64,000 nucleotides of DNA from Anoxybacter fermentans (GCF_003991135.1 NZ_CP016379.1:620001-684000), one strand, 5' to 3'. Positions 53,365-62,050 are shown, counted from the stretch's first letter. The notes: generated by a model from the sequence alone, not told the origin. Made by a program: numbers and translations.

Positions 53365-53440
53365 TGACACTCCCGACGGGATTTGAACCTATGTCAACAG
53401 ATTGAGAACCTGATACCTTAGGCTACTAGACGATGGGAGG
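53365..53440 (-). pseudogene. Decayed tRNA-Glu copy
   Basis: Aligned with the intact tRNA-Glu at 54569 it has many changes: first base C instead of G, weakened anticodon stem (TCAGG/TCTGT), loop TTCTCAA (anticodon CTC instead of TTC), altered D stem, and TCA where CCA is encoded. The T arm is still recognisable. A functional tRNA-Glu(CUC) is possible but unlikely. Confidence 0.7.
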
Positions 53441-53493
53441 TAATTATTTTTTGATTAGGGGGAAATAAAGTGTTTCCCGTAATGGCAATTGTT

Positions 53494-53522
53494 ATTATAC
53501 AGGATATAAGGTTGTTCGTCAA
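53494..53522 (-). promoter_or_regulatory. Promoter of tRNA operon 1
   Basis: Minus strand TTGACG (53522-53517), 17-base spacer, TATAAT (53499-53494), about 50 bases before the first tRNA copy. Confidence 0.8.
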
Positions 53523-53685
53523 AGTTCGATATTAGTTATATAGAACGATTATATAAAAATATATAGCTTGTTCTTGGTTTTTCTCGATATATATATTTGA
53601 AACTATTTAATTTGATAGTTCTAAATTTTTCATAGGTGAATAGAAATAGTTAACGAAAGGTAGAGCCAGAGGGGGAACGAAAAAA

Positions 53686-54063
53686 ATGGACATCCAGAAA
53701 AATCAGTCTTTATTGATTATGCGGGAAGAGTTGATAAAAAGAAAACGCAAGATGGAACGGTATGGAAAAATTGGAGTATATGGAATGGTTATAGGTGTTT
53801 TACCCTTGATGAAGTTATTCTCTATCAGTGAAGTGAATATTAGTGTTATTACAAGTCCCTGGATCTGGGGTGGATTGATCTTGATGGCTTTTAGTTATAC
53901 ATATAATAAGGTTTATTATGAAAAAGCAAAGGAAAGGTTTAAGGCTTTAAAAGAAGAATTAATAAACCAGATACGGTATGATTATTGTCTTACCTGTGAG
54001 GAAAGAGAGAAATTTTTAAAGGAAACAAAAGAGAAGTATGATATAAATCTGTATTGGAAATAA
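53686..54063 (+). CDS. Small two-helix membrane protein of unknown function
   Basis: 125 residues: a charged N-terminus (about 1-25), two membrane helices (about 28-46 and 57-75), then a charged helical tail with CLTCEERE. No family recognised. The ATG is preceded by AGAGGGGGAACGAAAAAA, a weak ribosome site. It is the only plus-strand gene among the minus-strand tRNA operons. Confidence 0.65.
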   Translation: MDIQKNQSLLIMREELIKRKRKMERYGKIGVYGMVIGVLPLMKLFSISEVNISVITSPWIWGGLILMAFSYTYNKVYYEKAKERFKALKEELINQIRYDYCLTCEEREKFLKETKEKYDINLYWK

Positions 54064-54071
54064 ACCTATTC

Positions 54072-54244
54072 ACTACTAAAAATAGTTCCTTATCGAACCA
54101 TCTAAAGTTCGATTTCAGTCGAATTAAGGTATATTAATCAATGGGTCCTTATGATCCTCGATTAGCTCATCACATCCTCATATGAGGCTATTCTTTTCAA
54201 TCTCACTAAAATAGTTTAATAACTTAAAATTAGCTTTTTGCAGT
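54072..54244 (-). repeat. Long palindromic interspersed element, copy 12 (degraded)
   Basis: 173 bp. Recognisable parts: CGAACCATCTAAAGTTCGA, GGGTCCTTATGATCCTC head, CTCATCACATCCTCATATGAG, and end CTTTTTGCAGT. The left end is decayed (ACTACTAAAAATAG) and parts of both middle arms are lost. It sits 14 bases from the terminator of tRNA operon 2. Confidence 0.8.
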
Positions 54245-54257
54245 TTAATCAAGTAAT

Positions 54258-54287
54258 AAAAAAACCTGTTACATTACGTAACAGGTT
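54258..54287 (-). terminator. Terminator of tRNA operon 2
   Basis: Minus strand AACCTGTTAC pairs with GTAACAGGTT (loop GTAAT), then seven T's. The same sequence ends operon 3. Confidence 0.85.
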
Positions 54288-54301
54288 ATAATTATCGAGG
54301 A

Positions 54302-54379
54302 TGGTCGGGCTGCCGAGATTTGAACTCGGGACCTCTTGATCCCAAATCAAGCGCGCTAACCAAGCTGCGCTACAGCCCG
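54302..54379 (-). tRNA. tRNA-Pro (UGG), operon 2
   Basis: Identical to the copy at 53191; anticodon TGG, CCA encoded. Confidence 0.96.
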
Positions 54380-54394
54380 ACGTATGAAGTTAAA

Positions 54395-54480
<86 letters not shown>

Positions 54481-54490
54481 ATGAAGTTGT

Positions 54491-54566
54491 TGGAGCCGGC
54501 GATCGGACTCGAACCGATAACCTGCTGATTACAAGTCAGCTGCTCTACCAATTGAGCCACGCCGGC
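54491..54566 (-). tRNA. tRNA-Thr (UGU), operon 2
   Basis: As the copy at 53287 except for one base near the 5' end (GTGG instead of GTAG); anticodon TGT, CCA encoded. Confidence 0.95.
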
Positions 54567-54568
54567 AA

Positions 54569-54644
54569 TGGCACTCCCAACGGGATTTGAACCCGTGCCG
54601 CCAGGTTGAAAACCTGGTGTCCTAGGCCGCTAGACGATGGGAGC
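54569..54644 (-). tRNA. tRNA-Glu (UUC), operon 2
   Basis: Starts GCTCCCATCGTCTAGCGG, anticodon loop TTTTCAA (TTC), GGTTCAAATCC, encoded CCA. It is the only intact tRNA-Glu in the window and the first gene of its operon. Confidence 0.96.
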
Positions 54645-54672
54645 AATAGATTTTTTATCACCAACGTTAGTG

Positions 54673-54701
54673 ATTATACAGTATATTTAGTTATACGTCA
54701 A
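54673..54701 (-). promoter_or_regulatory. Promoter of tRNA operon 2
   Basis: Minus strand TTGACG (54701-54696), 17-base spacer, TATAAT (54678-54673), about 30 bases before tRNA-Glu. Confidence 0.85.
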
Positions 54702-54864
54702 AGTTTGTTTTTAGCCGTATGAGTCCAATATGATGAAATATGTCGTTTTTTCGCTCTATTTCTTTTTATATGTCCTTTAAATTATGTGATTTAAAGATTA
54801 AATCTTCATCTGATAAGAAGATTAACTCTAATGCTGATAAAATTTTTTTATTAGAAAGTAAAAA

Positions 54865-54889
54865 AACCTGTTACATTACGTAACAGGTT
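54865..54889 (-). terminator. Terminator of tRNA operon 3
   Basis: The same hairpin as at 54258 (AACCTGTTAC/GTAACAGGTT) followed by T's on the minus strand. About 235 bases from here are nearly identical to the operon 2 block. Confidence 0.85.
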
Positions 54890-54903
54890 ATAATTATCGA
54901 GGA

Positions 54904-54981
54904 TGGTCGGGCTGCCGAGATTTGAACTCGGGACCTCTTGATCCCAAATCAAGCGCGCTAACCAAGCTGCGCTACAGCCCG
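54904..54981 (-). tRNA. tRNA-Pro (UGG), operon 3
   Basis: Identical to the copies at 53191 and 54302. Confidence 0.96.
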
Positions 54982-54996
54982 ACGTATGAAGTTAAA

Positions 54997-55082
<86 letters not shown>

Positions 55083-55092
55083 ATGAAGTTGT

Positions 55093-55168
55093 TGGAGCCA
55101 GCAATCGGACTCGAACCGATAACCCACTGATTACGATTCAGTTGCTCTACCAATTGAGCTATGCTGGC
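55093..55168 (-). tRNA. tRNA-Thr (CGU), operon 3
   Basis: Starts GCCAGCATAGCTCAATTGG; anticodon loop ATCGTAA (CGT). It differs from the UGU copies in acceptor and anticodon stems with paired changes (GCCAGC/GCTGGC), so it looks functional. CCA encoded. Confidence 0.94.
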
Positions 55169-55198
55169 AACAGATAAAAGTGCCTACTAACAACTTAT

Positions 55199-55227
55199 AG
55201 TATAACGAATTTAATAAGAAAGGTCAA
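55199..55227 (-). promoter_or_regulatory. Promoter of tRNA operon 3
   Basis: Minus strand TTGACC (55227-55222), 17-base spacer, TATACT (55204-55199). Confidence 0.75.
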
Positions 55228-55335
55228 AAAAGTAAAAGGCGGTATATAATCATTAGGAAAAATTAACTTCTTATATCTTAAGTTTTCTATGTCTAATGCA
55301 TTTATTCTTGATTTATGAACATATTCAATCTGAAT

Positions 55336-55364
55336 TTGGCTTTTAATCATTTTTCTGCTATAAT
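55336..55364 (+). promoter_or_regulatory. Promoter of surE
   Basis: TTGGCT (55336-55341), 17-base spacer, TATAAT (55359-55364), about 38 bases before the surE start. It diverges from tRNA operon 3. Confidence 0.7.
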
Positions 55365-55401
55365 ATATGAACAAAAATTAGATGAAAAGAGGTTGGTGAA
55401 A

Positions 55402-56163
55402 ATGCGAATTCTTTTGACCAATGATGATGGTATTTATTCTGAAGGAATTCAGGCTTTACGGAAACGTTTAGAAGAAGAACATGATATTTATCTCTTTGCT
55501 CCAGATAGGGAAAGAAGTGCTACAGGTCATGCTATTACATTACATCATCCATTACGTGCAGAAGAGATAAAGTTTCGGGATTCAAAGGCTAGATGTTGGG
55601 CAATTAATGGGACGCCGTCAGATTGTGTTAAATTGGGGATTGAAGGAATACTTAGAGAATTGCCAGATTTAGTCATTTCGGGGATAAATAAAGGGCCAAA
55701 CCTGGGTAATGATGTGATTTACTCGGGAACTGTTTCAGCGGCATTAGAAGGTATGATCATGGGAATTCCTGCTTTTGCAGTCTCTTTAGTTGCCCATGAT
55801 GACTGGGATTTCTCTTATGCTGTTGAATTTACAGCTCAAATGGTTGAATGGTTTAAAAAACAGAATTTAAAAAAACCGACGCTCTTAAATATTAATATTC
55901 CGAGTCTGCCGAGAGAGGAGCTTAATGGTGTGGTCATTACCAAATTAGGTAAACGTACCTATAAAAACTCTTTTGAACGTCGTATAGATCCGCGGGGACG
56001 GGTTTATTATTGGTTAGCAGGTGAAGTTGTTGATGATCTGGAAGAAGAAGGAACCGATCTTTTAGCGATTAAAAATAATCAAATTTCCATTACTCCTATT
56101 TCACTAAACTTTACTGATTATGAAATGCTGGAAGAACTAAAAAAGATGAAACTTGATTTTTGA
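55402..56163 (+). CDS. surE: 5'/3'-nucleotidase SurE
   Basis: Metal-dependent phosphatase on nucleoside monophosphates, linked to stationary-phase survival. 253 residues with the N-terminal metal site MRILLTNDDGI, then APDRERSATGHAIT, NGTPSDCVKLG and SGINKGPNLGNDVIYSGTVSAA. The ATG at 55402 has AGAGGTTGGTGA upstream; an earlier in-frame ATG would add 29 residues that do not fit the family. Confidence 0.95.
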   Translation: MRILLTNDDGIYSEGIQALRKRLEEEHDIYLFAPDRERSATGHAITLHHPLRAEEIKFRDSKARCWAINGTPSDCVKLGIEGILRELPDLVISGINKGPNLGNDVIYSGTVSAALEGMIMGIPAFAVSLVAHDDWDFSYAVEFTAQMVEWFKKQNLKKPTLLNINIPSLPREELNGVVITKLGKRTYKNSFERRIDPRGRVYYWLAGEVVDDLEEEGTDLLAIKNNQISITPISLNFTDYEMLEELKKMKLDF

Positions 56164-56175
56164 CATAATTTTCTT

Positions 56176-56214
56176 TCCCGGGAATACATTTATAGTAAAT
56201 AATTCTCGGGAGGG
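56176..56214 (+). promoter_or_regulatory. Hairpin with ribosome site in its 3' arm, also terminator-like
   Basis: TCCCGGGAAT (56176-56185) pairs with ATTCTCGGGA (56202-56211; one G-U). The second arm runs into the GGGAGGG ribosome site of the gene at 56222, and T's follow directly (GGGATTTTTTATG), so it can also end the surE message. Confidence 0.5.
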
Positions 56215-56221
56215 ATTTTTT

Positions 56222-56611
56222 ATGCCTGACAAAGGGCAAGATTCGGGCCAGATTCAGTTAACTGCAATCTTAAAAGGTCTGATATGTAGTTTCATCATTC
56301 TTATTATCACTAGCATTATCCTGGGTTTTCTCTTTTCCATGATCAATGTATTAAGTGAGGATTTGATTAATCGAATTTTACTGGCTATAAATTATGCAGC
56401 CATCTTTATTGGTGGAATTTATACTGCACGGGAAGCGAGTTGTAAAGGTTGGCTTAATGGGGGATTGATGGGTTTTTGCTATATGTTTATTATTATGATA
56501 TTAGGTGTACAATTGGTTGGGATAGGCTTAAATTTGGAGGTTCTTCTCAGAATTATGTCAGGCTTTTTAGCTGGTGCTGTAGGTGGAGTGATTGGGGTGA
56601 ATTTAAAATAA
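56222..56611 (+). CDS. TIGR04086 family membrane protein
   Basis: 129 residues with four membrane helices (about 16-40, 53-68, 77-100, 104-127) and Gly-rich last helices (SGFLAGAVGGVIGVNL). It fits the small TIGR04086 membrane family of Clostridia, of unknown function. Start ATG eight bases after GGGAGGG. Confidence 0.75.
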   Translation: MPDKGQDSGQIQLTAILKGLICSFIILIITSIILGFLFSMINVLSEDLINRILLAINYAAIFIGGIYTAREASCKGWLNGGLMGFCYMFIIMILGVQLVGIGLNLEVLLRIMSGFLAGAVGGVIGVNLK

Positions 56612-56639
56612 AAAATCAAGAGTTCTTTTTACGAACAGA

Positions 56640-56694
56640 ACCCTCAATCAGGACATATGATAATATAGTCCAGAGTGATTGAGGGTGATTTTTT
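56640..56694 (+). terminator. Hairpin with T-run; 3' arm holds the next ribosome site
   Basis: ACCCTCAATCA (56640-56650) pairs perfectly with TGATTGAGGGT (56676-56686), and an inner GGAC/GTCC stem extends it. Eight T's follow (GATTTTTTTTATG). The second arm also contains GAGGGTGA, the only ribosome site for the gene at 56697. Confidence 0.7.
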
Positions 56695-56696
56695 TT

Positions 56697-56897
56697 ATGC
56701 GAAAACTTCTGTTAGTTGAAATTGTTATTGCTCTTTCTTTAATTTTTCAAATTTACTTTTTACGATTATGCAAAGATATTTTGGGCATAGAAGACAAAGA
56801 CCCGCGGTTTAAAAACATGGTTCATCTAATCTATCTCAATTTTGGTATCTATAGTTTTTTCATTTTTCTGCTTTTTATAGAGCTTATGAAAAAATAG
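56697..56897 (+). CDS. Small hypothetical membrane protein
   Basis: 66 residues with two membrane helices (about 4-22 and 45-62) and a charged middle (CKDILGIEDKDPRFKN). Not recognised. The ATG directly follows a T-run of a terminator-like hairpin whose 3' arm supplies GAGGGTGA. Confidence 0.5.
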   Translation: MRKLLLVEIVIALSLIFQIYFLRLCKDILGIEDKDPRFKNMVHLIYLNFGIYSFFIFLLFIELMKK

Positions 56898-57024
56898 AAA
56901 ATTTACATCTTAAGCAAGTATTTATCCTTCTCTGCAATATATACCTACATCAATAAAATTATTTGTGGTTAATCTAAAATTAAAGAAAAGCTCTAAATTT
57001 TCATGTAGGGAGGAGGGTAGATAT

Positions 57025-58596
57025 TTGGCCATCGAAAGCCAGGGGTCAAAGCGCCTTTTAACAATTGAAGAGTTAAAAGATCATTGGGAAGAGATTGGTA
57101 TGGAACTTTTTCCTCATCAGATTGAATGTGTTGATAAAGTGATTCATGAGATGGATGGTCGGGCCCTTTTGGCTGATGAAGTTGGTCTGGGAAAAACTAT
57201 TGAAGCGGGTATGATCTTAAAAGAACTGCTTTTGAGAGGAAAAGTAAAGACTTTTCTTATACTGGTTCCGGCTTCTTTGGGTTATCAGTGGTGGTTTGAA
57301 TTATCCAATAAGTTTAAAATTGATGTCTGGTTTAATCGAAAAGGTCGGGGGCTGCTTTATTATGATCAAATGATTGCCTCTCTGGATATGTGTAAAAGGA
57401 AACATCATGCCGATGGTTTGATTAAAAAAGGTTTTGATATGGTGATAGTTGATGAAGCTCATAAGCTTAAAAATAGAAATACCCTGAACTGGAAATTTGT
57501 CAATACCCTCCCCAAAAAATACTGTCTCTTACTAACCGCAACTCCAATTCAAAATGATTTAGAGGAATTATATAATCTGGTTTCTATTATTAAACCCGAT
57601 ATCTTTGGTTCATATAAAAAATTTCGGGATGATTATACCACAGGTAAGCGAAAGGCAAAAAACCAAAAAGAGTTGCAACATGTATTAGAAAAGGTGATGA
57701 TTCGAAATTCCAGGCAGAAGTCCACTTTAAGCTTTCCTGCTCGAAAAGTAAAACTGATCAATCTTCAACTTACTCCAGAAGAGAAGGAATTATACGATAA
57801 AGTTACCAGGTTAGTAAGAATTGAATATCGCAAACGTCAGAGGGAGAAGAAAAGTATTCTCTTTTTATTAACCCTCCAAAGGGAAGTTTGCAGCAGTTCT
57901 TTTGCTTTATTACAGACTTTAGAGAAAATGATCAAAAAGGGACATCCTGATCTTATTGATAAGCTAAAAGAACTTTATCAACTGGCCGCAAAGATACGGG
58001 TAAATGCGAAAATGCGTAAAGTGTTAGAGATTTTAAAAAGTCTGGATGGACAGGCTATCATTTTTACAGAATTTAGAGCTACACAATGGAAACTTTGCGA
58101 ATATCTCCAACAAAATGGCCTGGTACCGGTAGCTTTTAACGGATCAATGAGTGCCAACCGTAAAGAATGGATGAAGGCAATCTTCCGTGAAAAAGGAGAT
58201 GTTCTGGTCAGCACTGAAGCGGGAGGACAGGGTCTTAATTTTCAGTTTTGTGATACGTTGATAAACTATGATCTGCCCTGGAATCCAATGAGGATTGAGC
58301 AGCGGATTGGACGGATTCACCGTCTCGGTCAGCGAAATGATGTCAAGATCTATAATTTTTCTACTATTGGAACTATTGAAGAAAATATAGTCAACCTGCT
58401 CCATGAAAAGATCAATCTTTTTGAATCAGTTATCGGAAAATTGGAATGTATTATTAAAGATAATGAAAAAGCAAAGACTTTTGAAGGGAATATCTTTAAG
58501 TTAATTGCAGAAGCGGAAGATGATAATGATTTACGTGAACGTTTTGATACTTTTGGGAAAGCTATTGTTGAAAGAGGTCACTTTAGTTTAAGCTAA
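57025..58596 (+). CDS. SNF2 family DEAH-box helicase
   Basis: 523-residue SNF2-type ATPase that probably translocates on nucleic acid. Motif I ADEVGLGKTIEAG (about 50), motif II VDEAHKLKN (about 143), motif III LLTATPIQND, then the second lobe with FTEFRATQW, STEAGGQGLNFQ (motif V) and QRIGRIHRLGQ (motif VI). RapA-like shortened form without other domains. Start: TTG at 57025 with GGGAGGAGGG eight bases upstream; an in-frame GTG at 56965 lacks a ribosome site. The target is unknown. Confidence 0.88.
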   Translation: MAIESQGSKRLLTIEELKDHWEEIGMELFPHQIECVDKVIHEMDGRALLADEVGLGKTIEAGMILKELLLRGKVKTFLILVPASLGYQWWFELSNKFKIDVWFNRKGRGLLYYDQMIASLDMCKRKHHADGLIKKGFDMVIVDEAHKLKNRNTLNWKFVNTLPKKYCLLLTATPIQNDLEELYNLVSIIKPDIFGSYKKFRDDYTTGKRKAKNQKELQHVLEKVMIRNSRQKSTLSFPARKVKLINLQLTPEEKELYDKVTRLVRIEYRKRQREKKSILFLLTLQREVCSSSFALLQTLEKMIKKGHPDLIDKLKELYQLAAKIRVNAKMRKVLEILKSLDGQAIIFTEFRATQWKLCEYLQQNGLVPVAFNGSMSANRKEWMKAIFREKGDVLVSTEAGGQGLNFQFCDTLINYDLPWNPMRIEQRIGRIHRLGQRNDVKIYNFSTIGTIEENIVNLLHEKINLFESVIGKLECIIKDNEKAKTFEGNIFKLIAEAEDDNDLRERFDTFGKAIVERGHFSLS

Positions 58597-58618
58597 ACAT
58601 TTAAAAGGAGGTGGCAGG

Positions 58619-59557
58619 ATGAAAGGTAGTCAAGATCGGGATATCAGTTTTGCTGTAAAAAAGGCGCTGGCCCAGGATATGGAAGAGAGTGCACTGGATA
58701 TTAGGGTTAATACTGTAAACGGTATAGTCCATCTAGATGGGGTAGTGGATGTTCTGGGAGATAAGGAGTATGCAGAAAAGGTAGTCAGGGAAGTTGAAGG
58801 AGTTAAGGAAGTGATTAACCGTCTTTCTATAGGGATGGAAAGGCAGGTTAAAGATGATGAATTAGCCGAAGCGGTAGAAACTGCTTTACAGGAAAAAGAT
58901 GAATCATTTTTCAAGATTGGAGTTGTAGCAAAAAAAGGGGTAGTCCATCTGTATGGTAATATCGACACATTGGCTGAAGAGAAAGAAATCTTAAGTGCAG
59001 CCATTGATGTACAGGGAGTCAGGGAAGTAATAAGTCATCTAAGGCTTAAACGCACCCAGGATGGTAAAGAGATTGATGATGTAACAGTTCATAATAATGT
59101 AATACAGACTCTTACTGAACATTATGATGTAGTTCCGCCAATTGAATTATCAGTAAAAAATGGTAGAGTCACCTTGAAAGGTACTGTCGAGAGTGTAGAA
59201 GATAAGCAGATTATTGGTAAATTAACTGCGATGGCAGAAGGTGTTAAAGATGTAGTAAATGAACTTCGTTCCTATAAGGGCGGTGCAGGTGGTGATGAAG
59301 CACTGGCAGCAGAAATACGCCATGAATTAAGTAAAGATGATAGGGTCAGTCCTGCAGTAAGAGTTTATGTTGAGGAAGGAACTGTTTATCTTGATGGTGA
59401 GGTGGATAGTCCAGATGTCAGGGCGGCAGCTATTGAAGTAGTAAATCGGGTTCTTAAGAAGAAGAGTACACGGAGCAGGATATATGAAGGAATTAGAATC
59501 TCGGGTGCTAAGGGTTCGGTGCAAGAAGGTAGAGAGCCGGAAAAGATTTTACATTAA
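58619..59557 (+). CDS. Protein with four BON domains
   Basis: 312 residues made of four BON repeats (about 5-75, 80-150, 155-225, 230-305), each with the pattern strand-helix-strand ending in V-x-G-V or similar (NGIVHLDGVVDVLGDKE, KGVVHLYGNIDTLAEEK, NGRVTLKGTVESVEDKQ, EGTVYLDGEVDSPDVR). BON domains are thought to bind membranes or phospholipids. No signal peptide is present, so it is probably cytoplasmic. ATG after AGGAGGTGGCAGG. Confidence 0.85.
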   Translation: MKGSQDRDISFAVKKALAQDMEESALDIRVNTVNGIVHLDGVVDVLGDKEYAEKVVREVEGVKEVINRLSIGMERQVKDDELAEAVETALQEKDESFFKIGVVAKKGVVHLYGNIDTLAEEKEILSAAIDVQGVREVISHLRLKRTQDGKEIDDVTVHNNVIQTLTEHYDVVPPIELSVKNGRVTLKGTVESVEDKQIIGKLTAMAEGVKDVVNELRSYKGGAGGDEALAAEIRHELSKDDRVSPAVRVYVEEGTVYLDGEVDSPDVRAAAIEVVNRVLKKKSTRSRIYEGIRISGAKGSVQEGREPEKILH

Positions 59558-59610
59558 AACCTGGAAGGCTTACTTTCAGGTGAGGTTGTTGACAAATCTT
59601 TATTTTTTAG

Positions 59611-59790
59611 GGACTTGCCCGTGCACTGTCAGAAAAACTAAATATAATTTCTGAAGCGTATAAGTCAAGGTTTAAAGCCAGGAGGGTGGAAGCCTTAACT
59701 TTTAAGGATGTACAGCCAGGACTGCAAAGTGCCCAGTAGCGGAAGAAATTATATTTAGTTTTTCTGTTCCCCTGTAGGAGCAAGTTATGT
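59611..59790 (+). ncRNA. Structured noncoding RNA candidate
   Basis: A perfect 23-pair helix joins 59630-59652 (CAGAAAAACTAAATATAATT...) with 59744-59766, and outside it ACTTGC (59613-59618) pairs with GCAAGT (59780-59785). The 91 enclosed bases are GC-richer than the flanks and form further stems, for example AGTCAAGG with CCTTAACT. No reading frame. The layout suggests a stand-alone RNA; a raiA-motif RNA or 6S RNA are candidates, but I cannot confirm either. TTGACA at 59589 could be a -35 box without a clear -10. Confidence 0.65.
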
Positions 59791-59875
59791 GTTTATTTTT
59801 AACAAGTTGTAAATAATTTTTATTAAAACAGAAAAGGAATTTTAGGGAATATTATCGAAATAAAATTTTGATTTT

Positions 59876-60083
59876 AATGCAAAAAGCTAATTTTTCGTTT
59901 CAGAAGAAATTTTTCGAACCATCTAAAGTTCGATTTCAGTTGAAATAAGGCATACTAATCAACGGACCCTCCTGGCCCTTGATTAGCTCATCAATCCTCA
60001 TATGAAGCCTTATTTCGACTGAAATCTCACTAAGATGGTTTAACGAAAAATTTCTATGGCGCTCAAAATTAGCTTTTTGCAGT
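59876..60083 (-). repeat. Long palindromic interspersed element, copy 13 (full length, subfamily II)
   Basis: 208 bp, starting AATGCAAAAAGC and ending CTTTTTGCAGT; arms AACCATCT/AGATGGTT, middle arm GTTGAAATAAGGC/GCCTTATTTCGAC. The small head hairpin is reduced (CTCATCAATCCTCATATGA). It follows the noncoding RNA by about 90 bases. Confidence 0.9.
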
Positions 60084-60182
60084 TTAATCAATTTTAAAAT
60101 TTTTATAATATGCTCAGGGATATTATTGGTAATTGTAGTATGAATATGAAAGTGGACAGATATGGAAGAGAGGATAATTTTA

Positions 60183-60730
60183 ATGAAAAAAGTTATTGCT
60201 GATTTTCTGTCAGTTAATGCTGAAATAGGAGTGGGGCTTGCTTTACAGGATAAGAGCGGTCATTATTTATTTTTCTTTGCAGGAAACCGATATAAATGTC
60301 CTCCAGGTGAAATTTTTTATGCGGGTATTGGAGGTCATTTAGAAGAAGGTGAGGATTATTTAATGTGTGCTCACCGGGAAGCCAAAGAGGAGATTGGCAC
60401 AAATGTTGAAATTTTGTCTGCGCCAGCGACATAATCCATCCAGAGGGAACTCCAAAAGCTGGTAAAGTTTATCATATTATAATCTATAAAGCTCAAATAG
60501 ATGATATACCGGGAAATTTACCGATAGATGAAGTTAGAGGAGTTATCGCTTTAACAGAGGAACAGGTGGTTAAAGGAATATAGCGAAAACCAACTTTAGC
60601 TGAATTGATTGAGGAAGGTGCTTTTTTAGTGATTAGTGCAGAAAATGTTAATTTAAATCTCCGCCTGTATCTCATTGATACAGCAATGGCAGTTTCTTAT
60701 ATCCTACGCTGTTTGAAGGAAAAATGCTGA
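60183..60730 (+). pseudogene. Broken NUDIX hydrolase gene
   Basis: The first part encodes a complete NUDIX box, GGHLEEGEDYLMCAHREAKEEIG, after a normal N-terminus. A frameshift near 60432 ends it after 83 codons, and the following frame continues as HPEGTPKAGKVYHIIIYKAQ, then a TAG at about 60581, then RKPTLAELIEEGAFLV and ILRCLKEKC to a stop at 60730. Two lesions in a gene of about 180 codons make it a pseudogene unless the sequence has errors. The ATG at 60183 has GAGAGGA upstream; 60162 is an alternative. Confidence 0.8.
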
Positions 60731-60775
60731 GAGGTGGAACTGTCCATAAAAGAACTCTCAGATCCAGGTGACCTT
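60730..60775 (+). promoter_or_regulatory. T-box antiterminator remnant
   Basis: GAGGTGGAACTGTCCATAAA and the next 23 bases align with the T-box end of the glyS leader (62381-62423), matching about three quarters of positions. No Stem I or terminator arm is present, because the upstream DNA is the NUDIX remnant. CTGAGAG/CTCTCAG still pairs. Confidence 0.5.
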
Positions 60776-60829
60776 TTTACAAAAATTCTAAGGCGGTATA
60801 ATAAAGATAACTTATGTGGAGGATTAATT

Positions 60830-62050
60830 ATGAAAAATGTAAAATGGCTTGTTATTTTGAAAAATAAAAATCTCACCAATTATATTTTATCCAAGTTCAT
60901 TTCAGAATTGGGTAATGGATTACATGGAACTGCAATAATGCTTTTTATTTATTCATTATCAAAATCCGGAATTGTTGTATCGAAGGTATTGATTGCATAT
61001 TCTTTGCCCTTTATTATATTAAGCCCATTTACGGGAATAGTTGTAGATAGATTTAAACGAAAGAAAATACTGATTGTTTCAGATTTATTACGTGTTCCTC
61101 TTGTGGCATTAATACCTTATTGTACTTCAATGTATCAAATTTTAATTTTAACATTTTTAATATCATGTATTTCATCCTTTTATAGACCTGCTGAAAGTGC
61201 TCTTTTACCTAATATTGTTTCAAAAGATGAACTTTTGAATGCTAATTCCTTGTTGACTTTAGCACGGTCAATTCCAAATTTTATAATAGGTGCCTCATTA
61301 GGAGGTATAATTTTAAGTACTTTTGGGTCTTTAGCAGTTTTTCTTTTTGATGCTTTTACATACCTTGTTTCGGCATTTTTCATTTTGAGAATAAAAGTAA
61401 ATGAAACTCATACTCGGGAAGTTCAACATAATAATATTTTGCAAATAAATTTATTATTACAAAATTTTAAAGAAGGATTAAAGTATATTGGTGATAACTA
61501 CAGTTTAAAAACAATTATTTCACTTATGACTTTTATTGCATTTTTAAATAGTGGTTTAAATACCGTTTTAGTGATTTTTTCGGAACGCATAATAAAAAGT
61601 TCTGTTAGTTATGGTTTTTTTATTGCCTCAAATGGAATAGGTGGAATTTTAGGAGCATTTTTAGTAAAAAATTTTAAAATAAAAAATTCTTTACATATTA
61701 TGGTTCCTGCTTTTGCTATGGGTGGTGTTATTGATGTACTTTTTTCAATCAATCGTAACATAGTTATAGGAATGGTGTTGTATGTTTTAAGTGGATTTAT
61801 AAATACAGCTATGAGTATAGTATTTATAACCTTTATACAGAATTATACTAAAGATCAGTTGCGGGGAAGAATTTTTAGTGTAATTAATGCCTTATATAGT
61901 TTTTTTCCAATAATTGCAATGGGTTTAGCTGGTTATATAGCAGAAGTTAGTAATGTATTATTTATTTATTATTTTGCTGGATTTTCAAAAATTTTTATTT
62001 ATATATATTTTAATAAAAGCAAAAAAAGAAGAATTAAGATAATGGAATGA
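60830..62050 (+). CDS. MFS transporter (macrolide-efflux-like)
   Basis: 406 residues, about twelve membrane helices, like the MefA/enterobactin exporter-type MFS family: FISELGNGLHGTAIMLFIYSLSKSG near the N-terminus (in parts), PFTGIVVDRFKRKKILIVSD as the loop 2-3 motif, FYRPAESALLPNIV and DQLRGRIFSVINA. Substrate unknown, drug or macrolide export being the family guess. The ATG at 60830 has TGGAGGA upstream. A T-box remnant lies in its leader. AT content is higher than in the neighbours, which hints at transfer. Confidence 0.85.
   Translation: MKNVKWLVILKNKNLTNYILSKFISELGNGLHGTAIMLFIYSLSKSGIVVSKVLIAYSLPFIILSPFTGIVVDRFKRKKILIVSDLLRVPLVALIPYCTSMYQILILTFLISCISSFYRPAESALLPNIVSKDELLNANSLLTLARSIPNFIIGASLGGIILSTFGSLAVFLFDAFTYLVSAFFILRIKVNETHTREVQHNNILQINLLLQNFKEGLKYIGDNYSLKTIISLMTFIAFLNSGLNTVLVIFSERIIKSSVSYGFFIASNGIGGILGAFLVKNFKIKNSLHIMVPAFAMGGVIDVLFSINRNIVIGMVLYVLSGFINTAMSIVFITFIQNYTKDQLRGRIFSVINALYSFFPIIAMGLAGYIAEVSNVLFIYYFAGFSKIFIYIYFNKSKKRRIKIME

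Noticed and set aside
60480-60730. Full T-box upstream of the MFS gene
   Set aside because: The DNA in the place of Stem I reads as NUDIX coding sequence in a continuous frame; only the antiterminator part is present.
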